A stretch of DNA of 64,000 nt, taken from the NCBI GenBank assembly GCA_017417315.1, contig JAFPZK010000068.1, positions 69,104-133,103 of the forward strand. Direction: 5' to 3'. Made by a program: the position numbers and the translations under genes. This DNA is from Bacteroidales bacterium. Lineage in GTDB: Bacteria > Bacteroidota > Bacteroidia > Bacteroidales > UBA3824. This document shows positions 8,649 through 17,488 of the stretch, piece by piece (within the stretch, counting starts at the first letter, position 1; each line of letters starts with the position of its first letter). The notes under the pieces were generated by a model. It ran no database searches. It worked only from the letters and a program-made list of their open reading frames with translations, and had not been told where the DNA came from.

Positions 8649-10982
8649 TTAATACTGCATTGTCAATTTAATGACTGCGTTATAAACTTTGCCGCCTTTC
8701 ATATACGTAAAAGTCGGTTTCAAAACGTATTTCTCGCCGGATTTAGTCAAGCCGCCTTTGTGTCCGTAAACCAAAAGCGATGATGACGGAGTATATTCAA
8801 TATAAACGGGTGCCGTCTCGCCGTAAGGTGCGGCGTTGCCCATTGCGTTTGTCCAAAAGCCGGCGTTTGCCGTATATTTATAGTTGACAGAGCCTGAGGT
8901 TTCAGTCAAACCGAAAGTTACTTTGCCCTCAGATACGTTTCCCGTCTGACCTACTGCCGGAGCAGACATTGCAGCCGAAATTTCAGCAGGTTGAAGTTTG
9001 AACGCAACCGCTATTTGGTCCATAACGCCCTTGGAAAGCAAGTTAACTGAGCCTTGTTCGTAGGCTTGAAGTCCGGCATCACAATTTACAGTCAATTCAA
9101 CGCTGACGTTCTCCGGCTCGCCTTCGGGAATGTTAACAAAGCCGGTGATATTAGTGCCGCTGAAAGAAACTTCGTATGGCCATTGCATATCGTTAGTTTC
9201 GTCTTCGTCCCAATATTGACGGAAATATTTCGTCGGAGTGGCAACTACAACTAAATAAAGTTCGTCAAAATTATCTTCTAAGGTCATTTCAGCAACAGCG
9301 TTTTGACTGCCTTTTGACATCTTTCCGTATGTTGCAACGCCGTTTTTAACTGCAACAAACCCGAAGCGATAGTTTGAATAAGCCTCGTTATAGTATTGAT
9401 TATCAAAATATTGATTATCATTATATTTTGTAGCGGTTTTGCCCGTAGGACCGTCACCGTTGACGATTGTTCCTGCATCAGAGAGCGCAAGAGAAGAAGC
9501 CGTTGGCAGTGCTGAAAGCGTTACGCTGACTTTTTCGCCTTTTGACGGACAATTAAGACCGATGATATTAAAACCCGTGCTTGACGGACAATTAGCGTAT
9601 GCAGGACGGAATTTGCCGTCAACATTTAACATTGTTGTCGAAAATGCTGAGTAAGAGGCGTTCCAGCCCGAATGTATTGTGCCGTAATCGTAGATGACGG
9701 CGCGTGAAGCGTAGTCGTAATATTCATCGTAGAAGGTTTCAAGGTCGTTGTTGCAATAAAGACGGGTGTAAGTTTCCAAAGCGTCTTCGGGATATTTAGC
9801 CTCGTTCCAAACTTTTCCGTAAGAGTCAAGACCGTGTTTGTTAGTGAAATAATACTGAAACCAATAGCACTGGTATCTCATCCACGGAGAATGGAAATGA
9901 CGGTGAGTGTTCTTGGTAAAGAGTGCGTATGATTGGTCGTAAGCCTCGCCCGGATAATCTTGAAAACTCTGCCACTGTGCGCACTGCTCCCAATAAGCAC
10001 AGCCGCCCTCGCCGTTAGGACCAAAGCCATAACGGTAACCGTAAATCGCCTCAGAAGCCGAAGGTGCTTCCTGAACGGCAACCTGAGCCTCACCGTTAAG
10101 AATTTTATCACAGAAAACCTGATATTGGAAAGAATGTCCTACTTCGTGAGCAACGGCACTTCCAATCGGTTGACACGGCTGCCAGTTAACCCACAACGCT
10201 CCGATAACATTGTCATAACCCGAACCTACACAAGTCCAGTCGTCGGTATCGAGAATGAATATTTCCATCTTGTATTTGTCCAAATAGGATTTGCCCTGAC
10301 CTGTTGTAGCCATTTTGAGTTTTTCAACGTTGGTTTTGAAAAACTGCTCGCATTTTTGAAGCATATCGTCAACGTCAACGGGGTGTTTTGCGGTTTTCGG
10401 GTCGTCGCCGTAACCTGCTTCCCAAAAACATACGAAATGTTCCGACTGTTTGCTGCGTACCCAAGAGAATTTGGACGTGGAACGCAACATGTCATAATTA
10501 AATTCAAGCGGTTTGTGGAATTTGTCCAAATCTTTAATGTCTTTTTCTTCGAGAACTACAACGTCGCTGCCTTTTTGTTTGATTGTTACGGTAGAGGACG
10601 CTCCGCCGGCAGTGATTTTTACCTGAAACGAGCGCGAAGGCTGACCTTCGTTGTCAGAAGAGAGTTTGACGTTCATTTTTACGACCTCGGCACTTGCCGA
10701 GCCTTCGGTAACCGAAAGTGTTACGTAGTCAGCACCGATGACTTCGGCTTTCCAATCAGCCGAGGCTGTAAAGTTGATACGGGTGAAAGTCGTCGTTGAC
10801 TCAATCTCGAAATTACTGTAATCCTTTTGAAAGGTTATGTATTGGCTTGTTGCCACTTCTTGATTAGTGGTGTCTTGGTTTTGCGGTTCGTTGTCATCGT
10901 TCTTTTTGTCGCATGAAACCGTTATTAAAGCGCAACAAAAAACTAAAAACAACAATGAAAATATTTTATTTGTTTTTCTCAT
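8649..10982 (-). CDS. Multidomain surface lipoprotein: BACON, HEVGH metallopeptidase-like (DUF6055-like), DUF4859-like C-terminus
   Basis: 777 aa from the ATG at 10982. A longer frame upstream to 11069 would hide the lipoprotein signal (FCCALITVSC), so the internal start is preferred. Residues about 47-139 form a BACON beta-domain with the end motif VTIKQKG. The central part carries AVAHEVGHSFQ with HEVGH at about 279-283 and aromatic-rich flanks like those of its paralogue at 5958-7244. The last 130 residues resemble the DUF4859 module found three times in the next protein. BACON domains are thought to bind carbohydrate or mucin-like glycoprotein. The arrangement suggests a surface enzyme acting on a glycoprotein; peptidase activity is unproven. 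Confidence 0.72.
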   Translation of the reverse strand: MRKTNKIFSLLFLVFCCALITVSCDKKNDDNEPQNQDTTNQEVATSQYITFQKDYSNFEIESTTTFTRINFTASADWKAEVIGADYVTLSVTEGSASAEVVKMNVKLSSDNEGQPSRSFQVKITAGGASSTVTIKQKGSDVVVLEEKDIKDLDKFHKPLEFNYDMLRSTSKFSWVRSKQSEHFVCFWEAGYGDDPKTAKHPVDVDDMLQKCEQFFKTNVEKLKMATTGQGKSYLDKYKMEIFILDTDDWTCVGSGYDNVIGALWVNWQPCQPIGSAVAHEVGHSFQYQVFCDKILNGEAQVAVQEAPSASEAIYGYRYGFGPNGEGGCAYWEQCAQWQSFQDYPGEAYDQSYALFTKNTHRHFHSPWMRYQCYWFQYYFTNKHGLDSYGKVWNEAKYPEDALETYTRLYCNNDLETFYDEYYDYASRAVIYDYGTIHSGWNASYSAFSTTMLNVDGKFRPAYANCPSSTGFNIIGLNCPSKGEKVSVTLSALPTASSLALSDAGTIVNGDGPTGKTATKYNDNQYFDNQYYNEAYSNYRFGFVAVKNGVATYGKMSKGSQNAVAEMTLEDNFDELYLVVVATPTKYFRQYWDEDETNDMQWPYEVSFSGTNITGFVNIPEGEPENVSVELTVNCDAGLQAYEQGSVNLLSKGVMDQIAVAFKLQPAEISAAMSAPAVGQTGNVSEGKVTFGLTETSGSVNYKYTANAGFWTNAMGNAAPYGETAPVYIEYTPSSSLLVYGHKGGLTKSGEKYVLKPTFTYMKGGKVYNAVIKLTMQY

Positions 10983-11046
10983 AATGGTAATTATTTTTTT
11001 TGATAGAAAAAACAGGGGGGAAAATTTCCCCCCTTGACAGGAAAAA

Positions 11047-12636
11047 TTATTCAGCCGGTGCAGCACCAACAGTTACGTTAATGTTCATAACAGCGGTTGT
11101 AGTGCCGTCGGTTGCAAATATTTTGAGAGGAATTGTTGCGCCTAACTTGCAGTTGTCGGGGTGGTTACCGATGTTGAAGACAATATTCTGATTAGCGTAA
11201 TCAGCCAAGGTGAGTTCTGCGTAAATAACGCCCTCTGCGTATGCAACGCCTTTACCTTCTGCGCTGAGCCAATAACCGGGTTTGTTAGCGGTGTATTCGG
11301 GGTCAGCCTCGGTAACTTCTGCGGCATAGAATTTCAAACTTCCTGCTTGGAATGCCTGATAAAGTTCGTAGCAAGTTTTCTGGAATGTGTTTTCGAGTTG
11401 TTCTTTTACGTCAACTTTAACGGCTGCATAATCGTTGGTATATTCTTTTTCGATAGAATAGTCTTTCGAAGAGTTAGCGGGTGTGCCGGTGAAGTTGCCT
11501 TTTTCAGGGTCTTCGTAAGAAGCGATAGTAACTTTTACGTTAACCATAACGACTTTGTTGTTGTAGAATACGCCCCATTTTGCGGTGAAATCGCCTGAAA
11601 AGTCGTTCTTGTCGGCATCAACGAGTTTGTGTCCGTATTGACCGATTACGATTTTACCACGGTTTTCGTTATCGGCAGCATGATTATAACCGATGTAGAA
11701 ATTGCCGTCAGCATAACCGCAAGCCTCGCCTTTGGTGTTTTCCCAATAAAGTCCTAATGCAGGATCATCTGCCTCTTGTGCGTATGAGCCGTCAGCCTTT
11801 ATAGCAACAAACTTACAATCTTTCAAACTTGATGCACCGAGTTTTGCAAGAATTGCAGCAGAGTCAAGTTCAATGAAGTCTTCGTGAGAGTCATAAACGG
11901 CGGTTGTCAATGACAAATCCTTAGTTTCGATTACCTCTGCCGTCAATGCTTCAAGACCTTTGATGTTGACGGTAATTTGCAAAACGACCTTGGTGTCGTC
12001 GAATTTAACGCCTTCTTTGATTACGTATGACGAACCTACAAGACCGGCTTCCGTTAATTTAGCAGGATATTGTCCGATTTCACAAATAAACTCTTTGCTG
12101 TCTTTTTCTTTTCTGTGAAGTGATGTAAAGATAACGGCCTGTCCTGCATACGTCATGCTGTAATCGCCAGCCTGACTTTCACCCCAAGTCGTAACGTCGC
12201 GGTCTTTGTTGAGCCAGTGTCCCCAGCCTTTGTCCTGAGGTCCTACCTGAGTGTTAGTTCCGATAAGTTCGGTGCCGGTAGACCCTTGAATGTAATAGGT
12301 GGAAACCTCAGCACCGCCTGCCTCGCCTTCGATTCCGAGTATAAACTCATCTACGCTTATGCCGAGTGCTTTTGCAATAGCCTCTGCGTCAACGGAGAAT
12401 GAATTGCCTTCGTATGCCGTTTCAGAAGCGGTGATTTCGCAAGTGTATTCGAGAATTTTGTCTGCTGTAACAACTTGCGCCAAACTATCTTTAACCCTTT
12501 GAAGCGAATCCTGAATTTGCTGTCTTCTTTTGATGTCATCATCACTGCTGCTGTTGTCATCATCTTTGTTACAACTTGTAGTTGTAAGTGCGCCTGCGAA
12601 CAATAATGCTCCGGCATAATAGAAAAACTTTTTCAT
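11047..12636 (-). CDS. SusE/F-position surface lipoprotein with three DUF4859-like modules
   Basis: 529 aa. Signal peptide with lipobox TTTSC and an acidic tail after the cysteine (NKDDDNSSSDDD), typical of surface export in Bacteroidota. Three similar modules follow (about 55-215, 215-375, 375-529), each with a DGxFYIGY/EGVIYAEL-type strand and an IGQ/NIGN turn followed by a hydrophobic strand. The order right after susC-susD is where SusE/SusF glycan-binding proteins are encoded. The likely role is glycan capture at the surface, inferred from position. The gene ends 65 bp before the next start. Confidence 0.7.
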   Translation of the reverse strand: MKKFFYYAGALLFAGALTTTSCNKDDDNSSSDDDIKRRQQIQDSLQRVKDSLAQVVTADKILEYTCEITASETAYEGNSFSVDAEAIAKALGISVDEFILGIEGEAGGAEVSTYYIQGSTGTELIGTNTQVGPQDKGWGHWLNKDRDVTTWGESQAGDYSMTYAGQAVIFTSLHRKEKDSKEFICEIGQYPAKLTEAGLVGSSYVIKEGVKFDDTKVVLQITVNIKGLEALTAEVIETKDLSLTTAVYDSHEDFIELDSAAILAKLGASSLKDCKFVAIKADGSYAQEADDPALGLYWENTKGEACGYADGNFYIGYNHAADNENRGKIVIGQYGHKLVDADKNDFSGDFTAKWGVFYNNKVVMVNVKVTIASYEDPEKGNFTGTPANSSKDYSIEKEYTNDYAAVKVDVKEQLENTFQKTCYELYQAFQAGSLKFYAAEVTEADPEYTANKPGYWLSAEGKGVAYAEGVIYAELTLADYANQNIVFNIGNHPDNCKLGATIPLKIFATDGTTTAVMNINVTVGAAPAE

Positions 12637-12690
12637 AATCTTTTTTTAAATTAAATTGTTAAAAATATTAGTAACTTGAAAAATCATTGT

Positions 12691-14400
12691 TTAGTTTGCG
12701 CCCGAATAATTCGGATTTTGTTTCATCTTGACATTAGCGTCAAGAGCCAATTTCGGTATCGGGAACAAATTGTAAGTCGTGGAAGTCGTAGCATCTTTGC
12801 AGAACCACGATTTGCCATTGAAAACGTTTCTGCCGTCAGTCATTTTAAAACGGATAAGGTCTTGACGGCGGTGTTCTTCGCCCACAAATTCCCATGCAAG
12901 GTCGTCAAGAAGTCCGCCGAGTTCTATGTCGTCGCCGCCTTCCTCTGTTTTTACCCAATCCGTCCAATTAGTACAACCCGTTGAAGTACATTCCTGATGT
13001 CCGTATTTATAAACCGAACCGCCTTTAAGGTCGGCTGCGGTGCGGGTGGCATCTTTAACATCTTTGAAAGCACGTTTTCTGACCTCGGTTATAAGTTGAG
13101 CCGCCAAAGCCTCGTCTTTGCCTAATCTTAACAAACATTCGGCTTTGATGAACATTGCGTCAGCCAAACGGAAAAGCGGAATGTCATCAACGTTAGTGCC
13201 GTATTCGCCGGCGGGAATTTCGTATTTGCACATTCTCGCGCCTTCTTGCTGATATGCTCCCGGATTGTCTGCCGAATGAACCTCTTTGGAATAAGCCAAA
13301 TATTTCGGGTCTTTCCAGTTGTCGGCACTGAATTTAATCGGTTTGTTTTTGTCGCCCCAAGGAGTGTAAGTGCCGTCAGCATTTTTTAAAGCCTCATACT
13401 GAACGCCTACCGTCCAAGTCTGGTCTCTACGCAAATCCTTGTCGGAATAACTGTCATAAAACTGCGGAATACAACAACTTCCGTTTGTAGCATTTGCCGT
13501 ACTTGCAAAAGCCTTCATGCCGTCGTTAGGGTAAGAATAAACATGAAGCAAAAAGTGTTTTGCGTGTGTTCTGTCTTCGGGAATCGCAAAGATTATTTCG
13601 TTGTTTGTAGAAAGATCTTCGCGGAAATTGTCAGAATAATTTGCCGACAAAGAATAACCGCCGTTTTGAATCACATCGTCAATGTAAGTTAAGGCTTTTT
13701 GATAACCTTCGCTGTTGTCAGAGAGTTCCAAATAAACGCCTCTGTTGAGATAAAGTTTTGCAAGAGCCATTTCAACAACGTATTTGTTGCCGTAACCGAA
13801 ATTTTTCTTTTCGCCGATTTGGTCTTTTATTTCTTCGAGTTCCGAAACGCAAAAGTCAAAAACCTGCTGACCGTTAGATTGTTCGGGAAGATAACCCGGT
13901 TCAACGTTCATTGTCGTCAAAATAGGAACGTTGCGGAACAAGTCCAACAACAAGTAATAGGTCATTGCGCGGAAAAATCTTAATTGTGCGCGGTTTTCTT
14001 TGTTTGTCTCCGGCATAACGTCCAACGTGCTGTTGCAATATCCAATACATTTGTAAGCGTAAAGCCATATATTTTCGGCATGTCCGACGTTATAATCCCA
14101 ATTATGTTTATGAAGGTTGACGTAAAGGTCGCCCCAGCCGATACCGATTCTGTAAGGCACCATATAAAGGTCGGTGCATTGTTCCATCAATTCCCATGCT
14201 CCGAACCATGAAAGGTGAGTGTAACGGAATTGTGCAATCGCTTGTCCCATCATCGAAGCGACATCTTTTTCGCTGTTGAAGTCGATGTTGGTTTCGTTGA
14301 GTTGGTCATAAAGTGTCTCGTCCAAATCGGTACAGCCCGTACCTAAGACCATTCCGGCTGCCAACAAACCGGCAAATGTATGTTTAAAAATCTTTTTCAT
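12691..14400 (-). CDS. susD: SusD/RagB-family outer-membrane glycan-binding lipoprotein
   Basis: 569 aa. Signal peptide and lipobox (GMVLGTGC), then the SusD-like TPR fold: LRFFRAMTYYLLLDLFRNVPI near residue 145 and the C-terminal block WEFVGEEHRRQDLIRF (about 510-525), which is a SusD hallmark. SusD forms the lid of the SusCD pedal-bin importer and presents oligosaccharides to SusC. It lies 14 bp downstream of susC, as is usual. The substrate cannot be read from sequence; the neighbouring GH127/GH43 enzymes suggest arabinose-containing oligosaccharides. Confidence 0.95.
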   Translation of the reverse strand: MKKIFKHTFAGLLAAGMVLGTGCTDLDETLYDQLNETNIDFNSEKDVASMMGQAIAQFRYTHLSWFGAWELMEQCTDLYMVPYRIGIGWGDLYVNLHKHNWDYNVGHAENIWLYAYKCIGYCNSTLDVMPETNKENRAQLRFFRAMTYYLLLDLFRNVPILTTMNVEPGYLPEQSNGQQVFDFCVSELEEIKDQIGEKKNFGYGNKYVVEMALAKLYLNRGVYLELSDNSEGYQKALTYIDDVIQNGGYSLSANYSDNFREDLSTNNEIIFAIPEDRTHAKHFLLHVYSYPNDGMKAFASTANATNGSCCIPQFYDSYSDKDLRRDQTWTVGVQYEALKNADGTYTPWGDKNKPIKFSADNWKDPKYLAYSKEVHSADNPGAYQQEGARMCKYEIPAGEYGTNVDDIPLFRLADAMFIKAECLLRLGKDEALAAQLITEVRKRAFKDVKDATRTAADLKGGSVYKYGHQECTSTGCTNWTDWVKTEEGGDDIELGGLLDDLAWEFVGEEHRRQDLIRFKMTDGRNVFNGKSWFCKDATTSTTYNLFPIPKLALDANVKMKQNPNYSGAN

Positions 14401-14414
14401 AATTTTCTTTTCTC

Positions 14415-17400
14415 TTAGAAGTTAACCGTTAAACCGAATGAAAATGAACGTGTTGTCGGATATTTGTCCTGATAGTCGATACCGGGGGCGAGGAAGTAGT
14501 TTGACACTTCCGGGTCGATTCCCGAATAACCCGTTATGCAGAACACGTTAGAAGCCGAAACATAAACCCTTGCCGAATTAACGTAGTTTTGAACAGCCTC
14601 GCTAAGCGGAATTTTATAACCCAAGGTGATGTTAGAGAGTTTCAAGTAGTCGCCTTTTTCCAAGTGGTCAGACCAAAAGCCCTGAGACATGGAGTTTGAA
14701 AGGGTTACTTGAAGTTGTTTGCCGTCTGAGTCCAAAACGGGTTCAAGTTGTTTGGTTTCGGCGTTGTAAGCGACAGCAACGTAAGTGTCGGCGGCAGATT
14801 TCAAACGGTTGTAAGAACTTGAATTGTTTTCGTAGTAACAACGTTGAGCGTTAAGAATTTTATAACCGAACTGTCCCGTAAACTGTAATGACAAGTCAAA
14901 ACCTTTGTACGTAAAAGTGTTGCCCCAGCCTAAATACATTTTCGGAAGTCCAGAACCGAGTTTCTGACGGTTTTCCTGAACGTTGAGGTTAGTGTTGAAA
15001 GGTTTTACCGTCCAACCGCCGTTGCCGTCGGAAACTTCTACGAGTACAAAACCGTCTTTGTCAACGCCTACTGATTTCAAGCCCCAAAATTCGCCGAGCG
15101 GACTGCCGACTTCCATATAATGTGTCGGAGTTGAAATAGGTTCGCCCAAACCGCCTTCTTCTTTGAAGTTGTCGGTAACGTAAAGGTCGTTAGAAAGGCT
15201 TACAAGTTCGTTTTTATATCCTGACATCGTAAGTGTGGTCGTCCAAGTGAAATCGCCGGCAAAAGGTTTGCCTTCAATCATAAGTTCGTAACCGGTGTTT
15301 TTCATTTTGCCGACGTTAGCCGTTGTTGTCGGATACAAATTCGGCGGAACGGGTACTGAATAGTCGTACAAAAGGTCTTTTGTTGTCTTGATGTAGTAGT
15401 CAAAACTTCCTGAAATTCTGTCGCTCAGGACTGAGAAGTCAAGACCGAAATTGATTTCGTTTGTGGTTTCCCATTTGAGATCGGGATTCGGGTTTTGTGT
15501 TGACTGCAAAGTTTTTGTCCAAGTGCCGTCGGGCGAAAGCACGTCGCCGTAAGAGTCGTAAGTGTAAAGTCTCTGTGAAATATAAGAACTGCCGGGGATA
15601 ACACCCGTAACGCCGTAACCTACTCTAAGTTTCAAGTTGTCGAGCCAAGAAAAATCTTTCATGAAGTTTTCTTTTGAAATTGTCCAACCTGCCGAAACTG
15701 ACGGAAATGTTCCCCATTTGTTGTCTTTTCCGAATTTAGAAGAACCTTCTCTGCGGACACTTACCAAGAGGTTGTATTTGTCGTTGAAAGCATACGAAAG
15801 ACGTCCGAAAAATCCTACCAAAGTGTTATCGTTTTTGTAAGATGACATTCCTGCATGACGGTCTTTTTCTGTCAAGAGAGTTCCTAAACCGAGATTGTTG
15901 TAAAGGTAAGCCTCTGAGGGAAAATTGCCGTTGTTAGCCGAAAAGCCGTCATAAACGCTGTAAAGATAACTGTAACCCGCCAAAACGTTGAATCTGTGTT
16001 TTCCGATTGTTTTGTCGTATTTGCTCGTGATTTCTATATTGTCCTGTTTGTCGCCGCCTTCGCTCTTTGAAGCCGCACCGTTGTAGTTTTCTTTCTGAAC
16101 CAAAGAATAATGTTTCTTTGAGGTATAAGTCTGACTTACGGTCGTGCCTTCGGAGCGAGAAAGCATAAGGTTTGTCTGCCAACCTTTGATTGGCTCTATC
16201 GTAACGTTTCCTGTCATACGGTAACTTCTGTAACGACCATCGCCGGAGTATTCGTTGAGCATTGCAACGGGGTTGTAATAATACAACTTGTTGAAATCTT
16301 CTTTGTAAGAGCCGTTCTCTGCATAAATTGCAGAGGTAGGATTGCGGATAATAGCCTGACGGTAAACATACGAATTGTTGTTAATGTCGTAGTTTTGCTG
16401 ACGAAGCAACGTGTTGAAATTAAATTTCACGATGTCGTTTAAAGCATAGTGGGTAATATCCGTTTGAAGTTTAATATTTTGATTGCCGGAGTTTTTTATC
16501 ATACCTTCTTCGTCGTTGTAAGAGATGTTGCCCGAATAGGTTGATTTAGAACTTCCGCCGGTAATTGTAAGGGAGTGGTTTTGAGTAAAACCATAGTCGT
16601 TAGAAATTTCTTCCAACCAGTCCGTGGAACTGAACTCGTCAGTGAAAGTGGTTTTGCCGTAAACAATATCGTCAACGCCCATAAAGTCGGCTTTTTTAGC
16701 CCAGGCAGAAAATGAAACGTAACCATTGTAAACGGCAGAGAGTTTTTGTTCGCGTTTACCTGTTTTGGTCGTGATGATGATAACGCCGTTTGCGCCCCTC
16801 GTACCGTAAATTGCGGCTGCCGAAGCGTCCTTCAAAACGTCGATTGAAGCGATGTTTTCAGCAGCGACATCGTTGAGAGAGCCTTCAACGCCGTCGATGA
16901 GGATTAGCGGTGAAACGTTGCCGGTGATTGTTGTGATACCGCGAAGCATTATCGAACTTGTTTCGGTAGGATTACCAGAAGAGTTGACGATGCTCAGACC
17001 TGCAACTTTACCTTTGATAAGCGAAGCCGCATCGCTGATTTTTCCTTCCGTAAAATCGTCGGCTTTGATACTTGCCACAGCCGAGGTAACGTCGCCTTTT
17101 TTCTGTGTTCCGTAACCGATAACGACAACTTGTTCAAGTTCGGTGTCATCTTCTTTGAGAGTAACGTTTAACGTTTTTGAGGAATTGATTATAAATTCCT
17201 GCGTCATGTAACCGATAAAGGAGAATTGTAACGAACTGTTGTCAGGAACATTGTCGATTGCGTACTTACCGTCTAAGTCGGTAATCGTACCGGTGGTTGT
17301 TCCCTTAACGATAACGTTAGCCCCGATAATAGGCTCTCCGTTTGGGTCGGTAACCTTGCCGTTTACCTTGTGCTGGGCAAAGACCGAAAGTGAGACGGCT

Positions 17401-17432
17401 ATCAGCAACACCGTCATAAATAACTGTTTCAT
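14415..17432 (-). CDS. susC: SusC/RagA-family TonB-dependent outer-membrane transporter
   Basis: 1005 aa from the ATG at 17432. The frame extends to 17492, but the first 20 residues would precede a good signal peptide (MKQLFMTVLLIAVSLS.. ending in FAQ), so the internal ATG is chosen. Domains are a CarboxypepD_reg beta-sandwich (about 22-100), a TonB-box region (EQVVVIGYGTQKKGDV), a plug with RGxxTITGNVSPLILIDGVEG, and a barrel ending in the terminal phenylalanine (FGLTVNF). There is no N-terminal STN domain, so signalling to an anti-sigma factor is not expected. It imports oligosaccharides with SusD using energy from TonB/ExbBD. Confidence 0.96.
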   Translation of the reverse strand: MKQLFMTVLLIAVSLSVFAQHKVNGKVTDPNGEPIIGANVIVKGTTTGTITDLDGKYAIDNVPDNSSLQFSFIGYMTQEFIINSSKTLNVTLKEDDTELEQVVVIGYGTQKKGDVTSAVASIKADDFTEGKISDAASLIKGKVAGLSIVNSSGNPTETSSIMLRGITTITGNVSPLILIDGVEGSLNDVAAENIASIDVLKDASAAAIYGTRGANGVIIITTKTGKREQKLSAVYNGYVSFSAWAKKADFMGVDDIVYGKTTFTDEFSSTDWLEEISNDYGFTQNHSLTITGGSSKSTYSGNISYNDEEGMIKNSGNQNIKLQTDITHYALNDIVKFNFNTLLRQQNYDINNNSYVYRQAIIRNPTSAIYAENGSYKEDFNKLYYYNPVAMLNEYSGDGRYRSYRMTGNVTIEPIKGWQTNLMLSRSEGTTVSQTYTSKKHYSLVQKENYNGAASKSEGGDKQDNIEITSKYDKTIGKHRFNVLAGYSYLYSVYDGFSANNGNFPSEAYLYNNLGLGTLLTEKDRHAGMSSYKNDNTLVGFFGRLSYAFNDKYNLLVSVRREGSSKFGKDNKWGTFPSVSAGWTISKENFMKDFSWLDNLKLRVGYGVTGVIPGSSYISQRLYTYDSYGDVLSPDGTWTKTLQSTQNPNPDLKWETTNEINFGLDFSVLSDRISGSFDYYIKTTKDLLYDYSVPVPPNLYPTTTANVGKMKNTGYELMIEGKPFAGDFTWTTTLTMSGYKNELVSLSNDLYVTDNFKEEGGLGEPISTPTHYMEVGSPLGEFWGLKSVGVDKDGFVLVEVSDGNGGWTVKPFNTNLNVQENRQKLGSGLPKMYLGWGNTFTYKGFDLSLQFTGQFGYKILNAQRCYYENNSSSYNRLKSAADTYVAVAYNAETKQLEPVLDSDGKQLQVTLSNSMSQGFWSDHLEKGDYLKLSNITLGYKIPLSEAVQNYVNSARVYVSASNVFCITGYSGIDPEVSNYFLAPGIDYQDKYPTTRSFSFGLTVNF

Positions 17433-17488
17433 ATCCTTCCAAATAATAATATTTAAGTTAAAATGTTTTTCCGAAAAATTGTCAATTG

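Noticed and set aside
9933..10799. 288-aa ORF on the plus strand
   Set aside because: It is a shadow of the BACON/HEVGH lipoprotein gene on the other strand; its protein has no family features.
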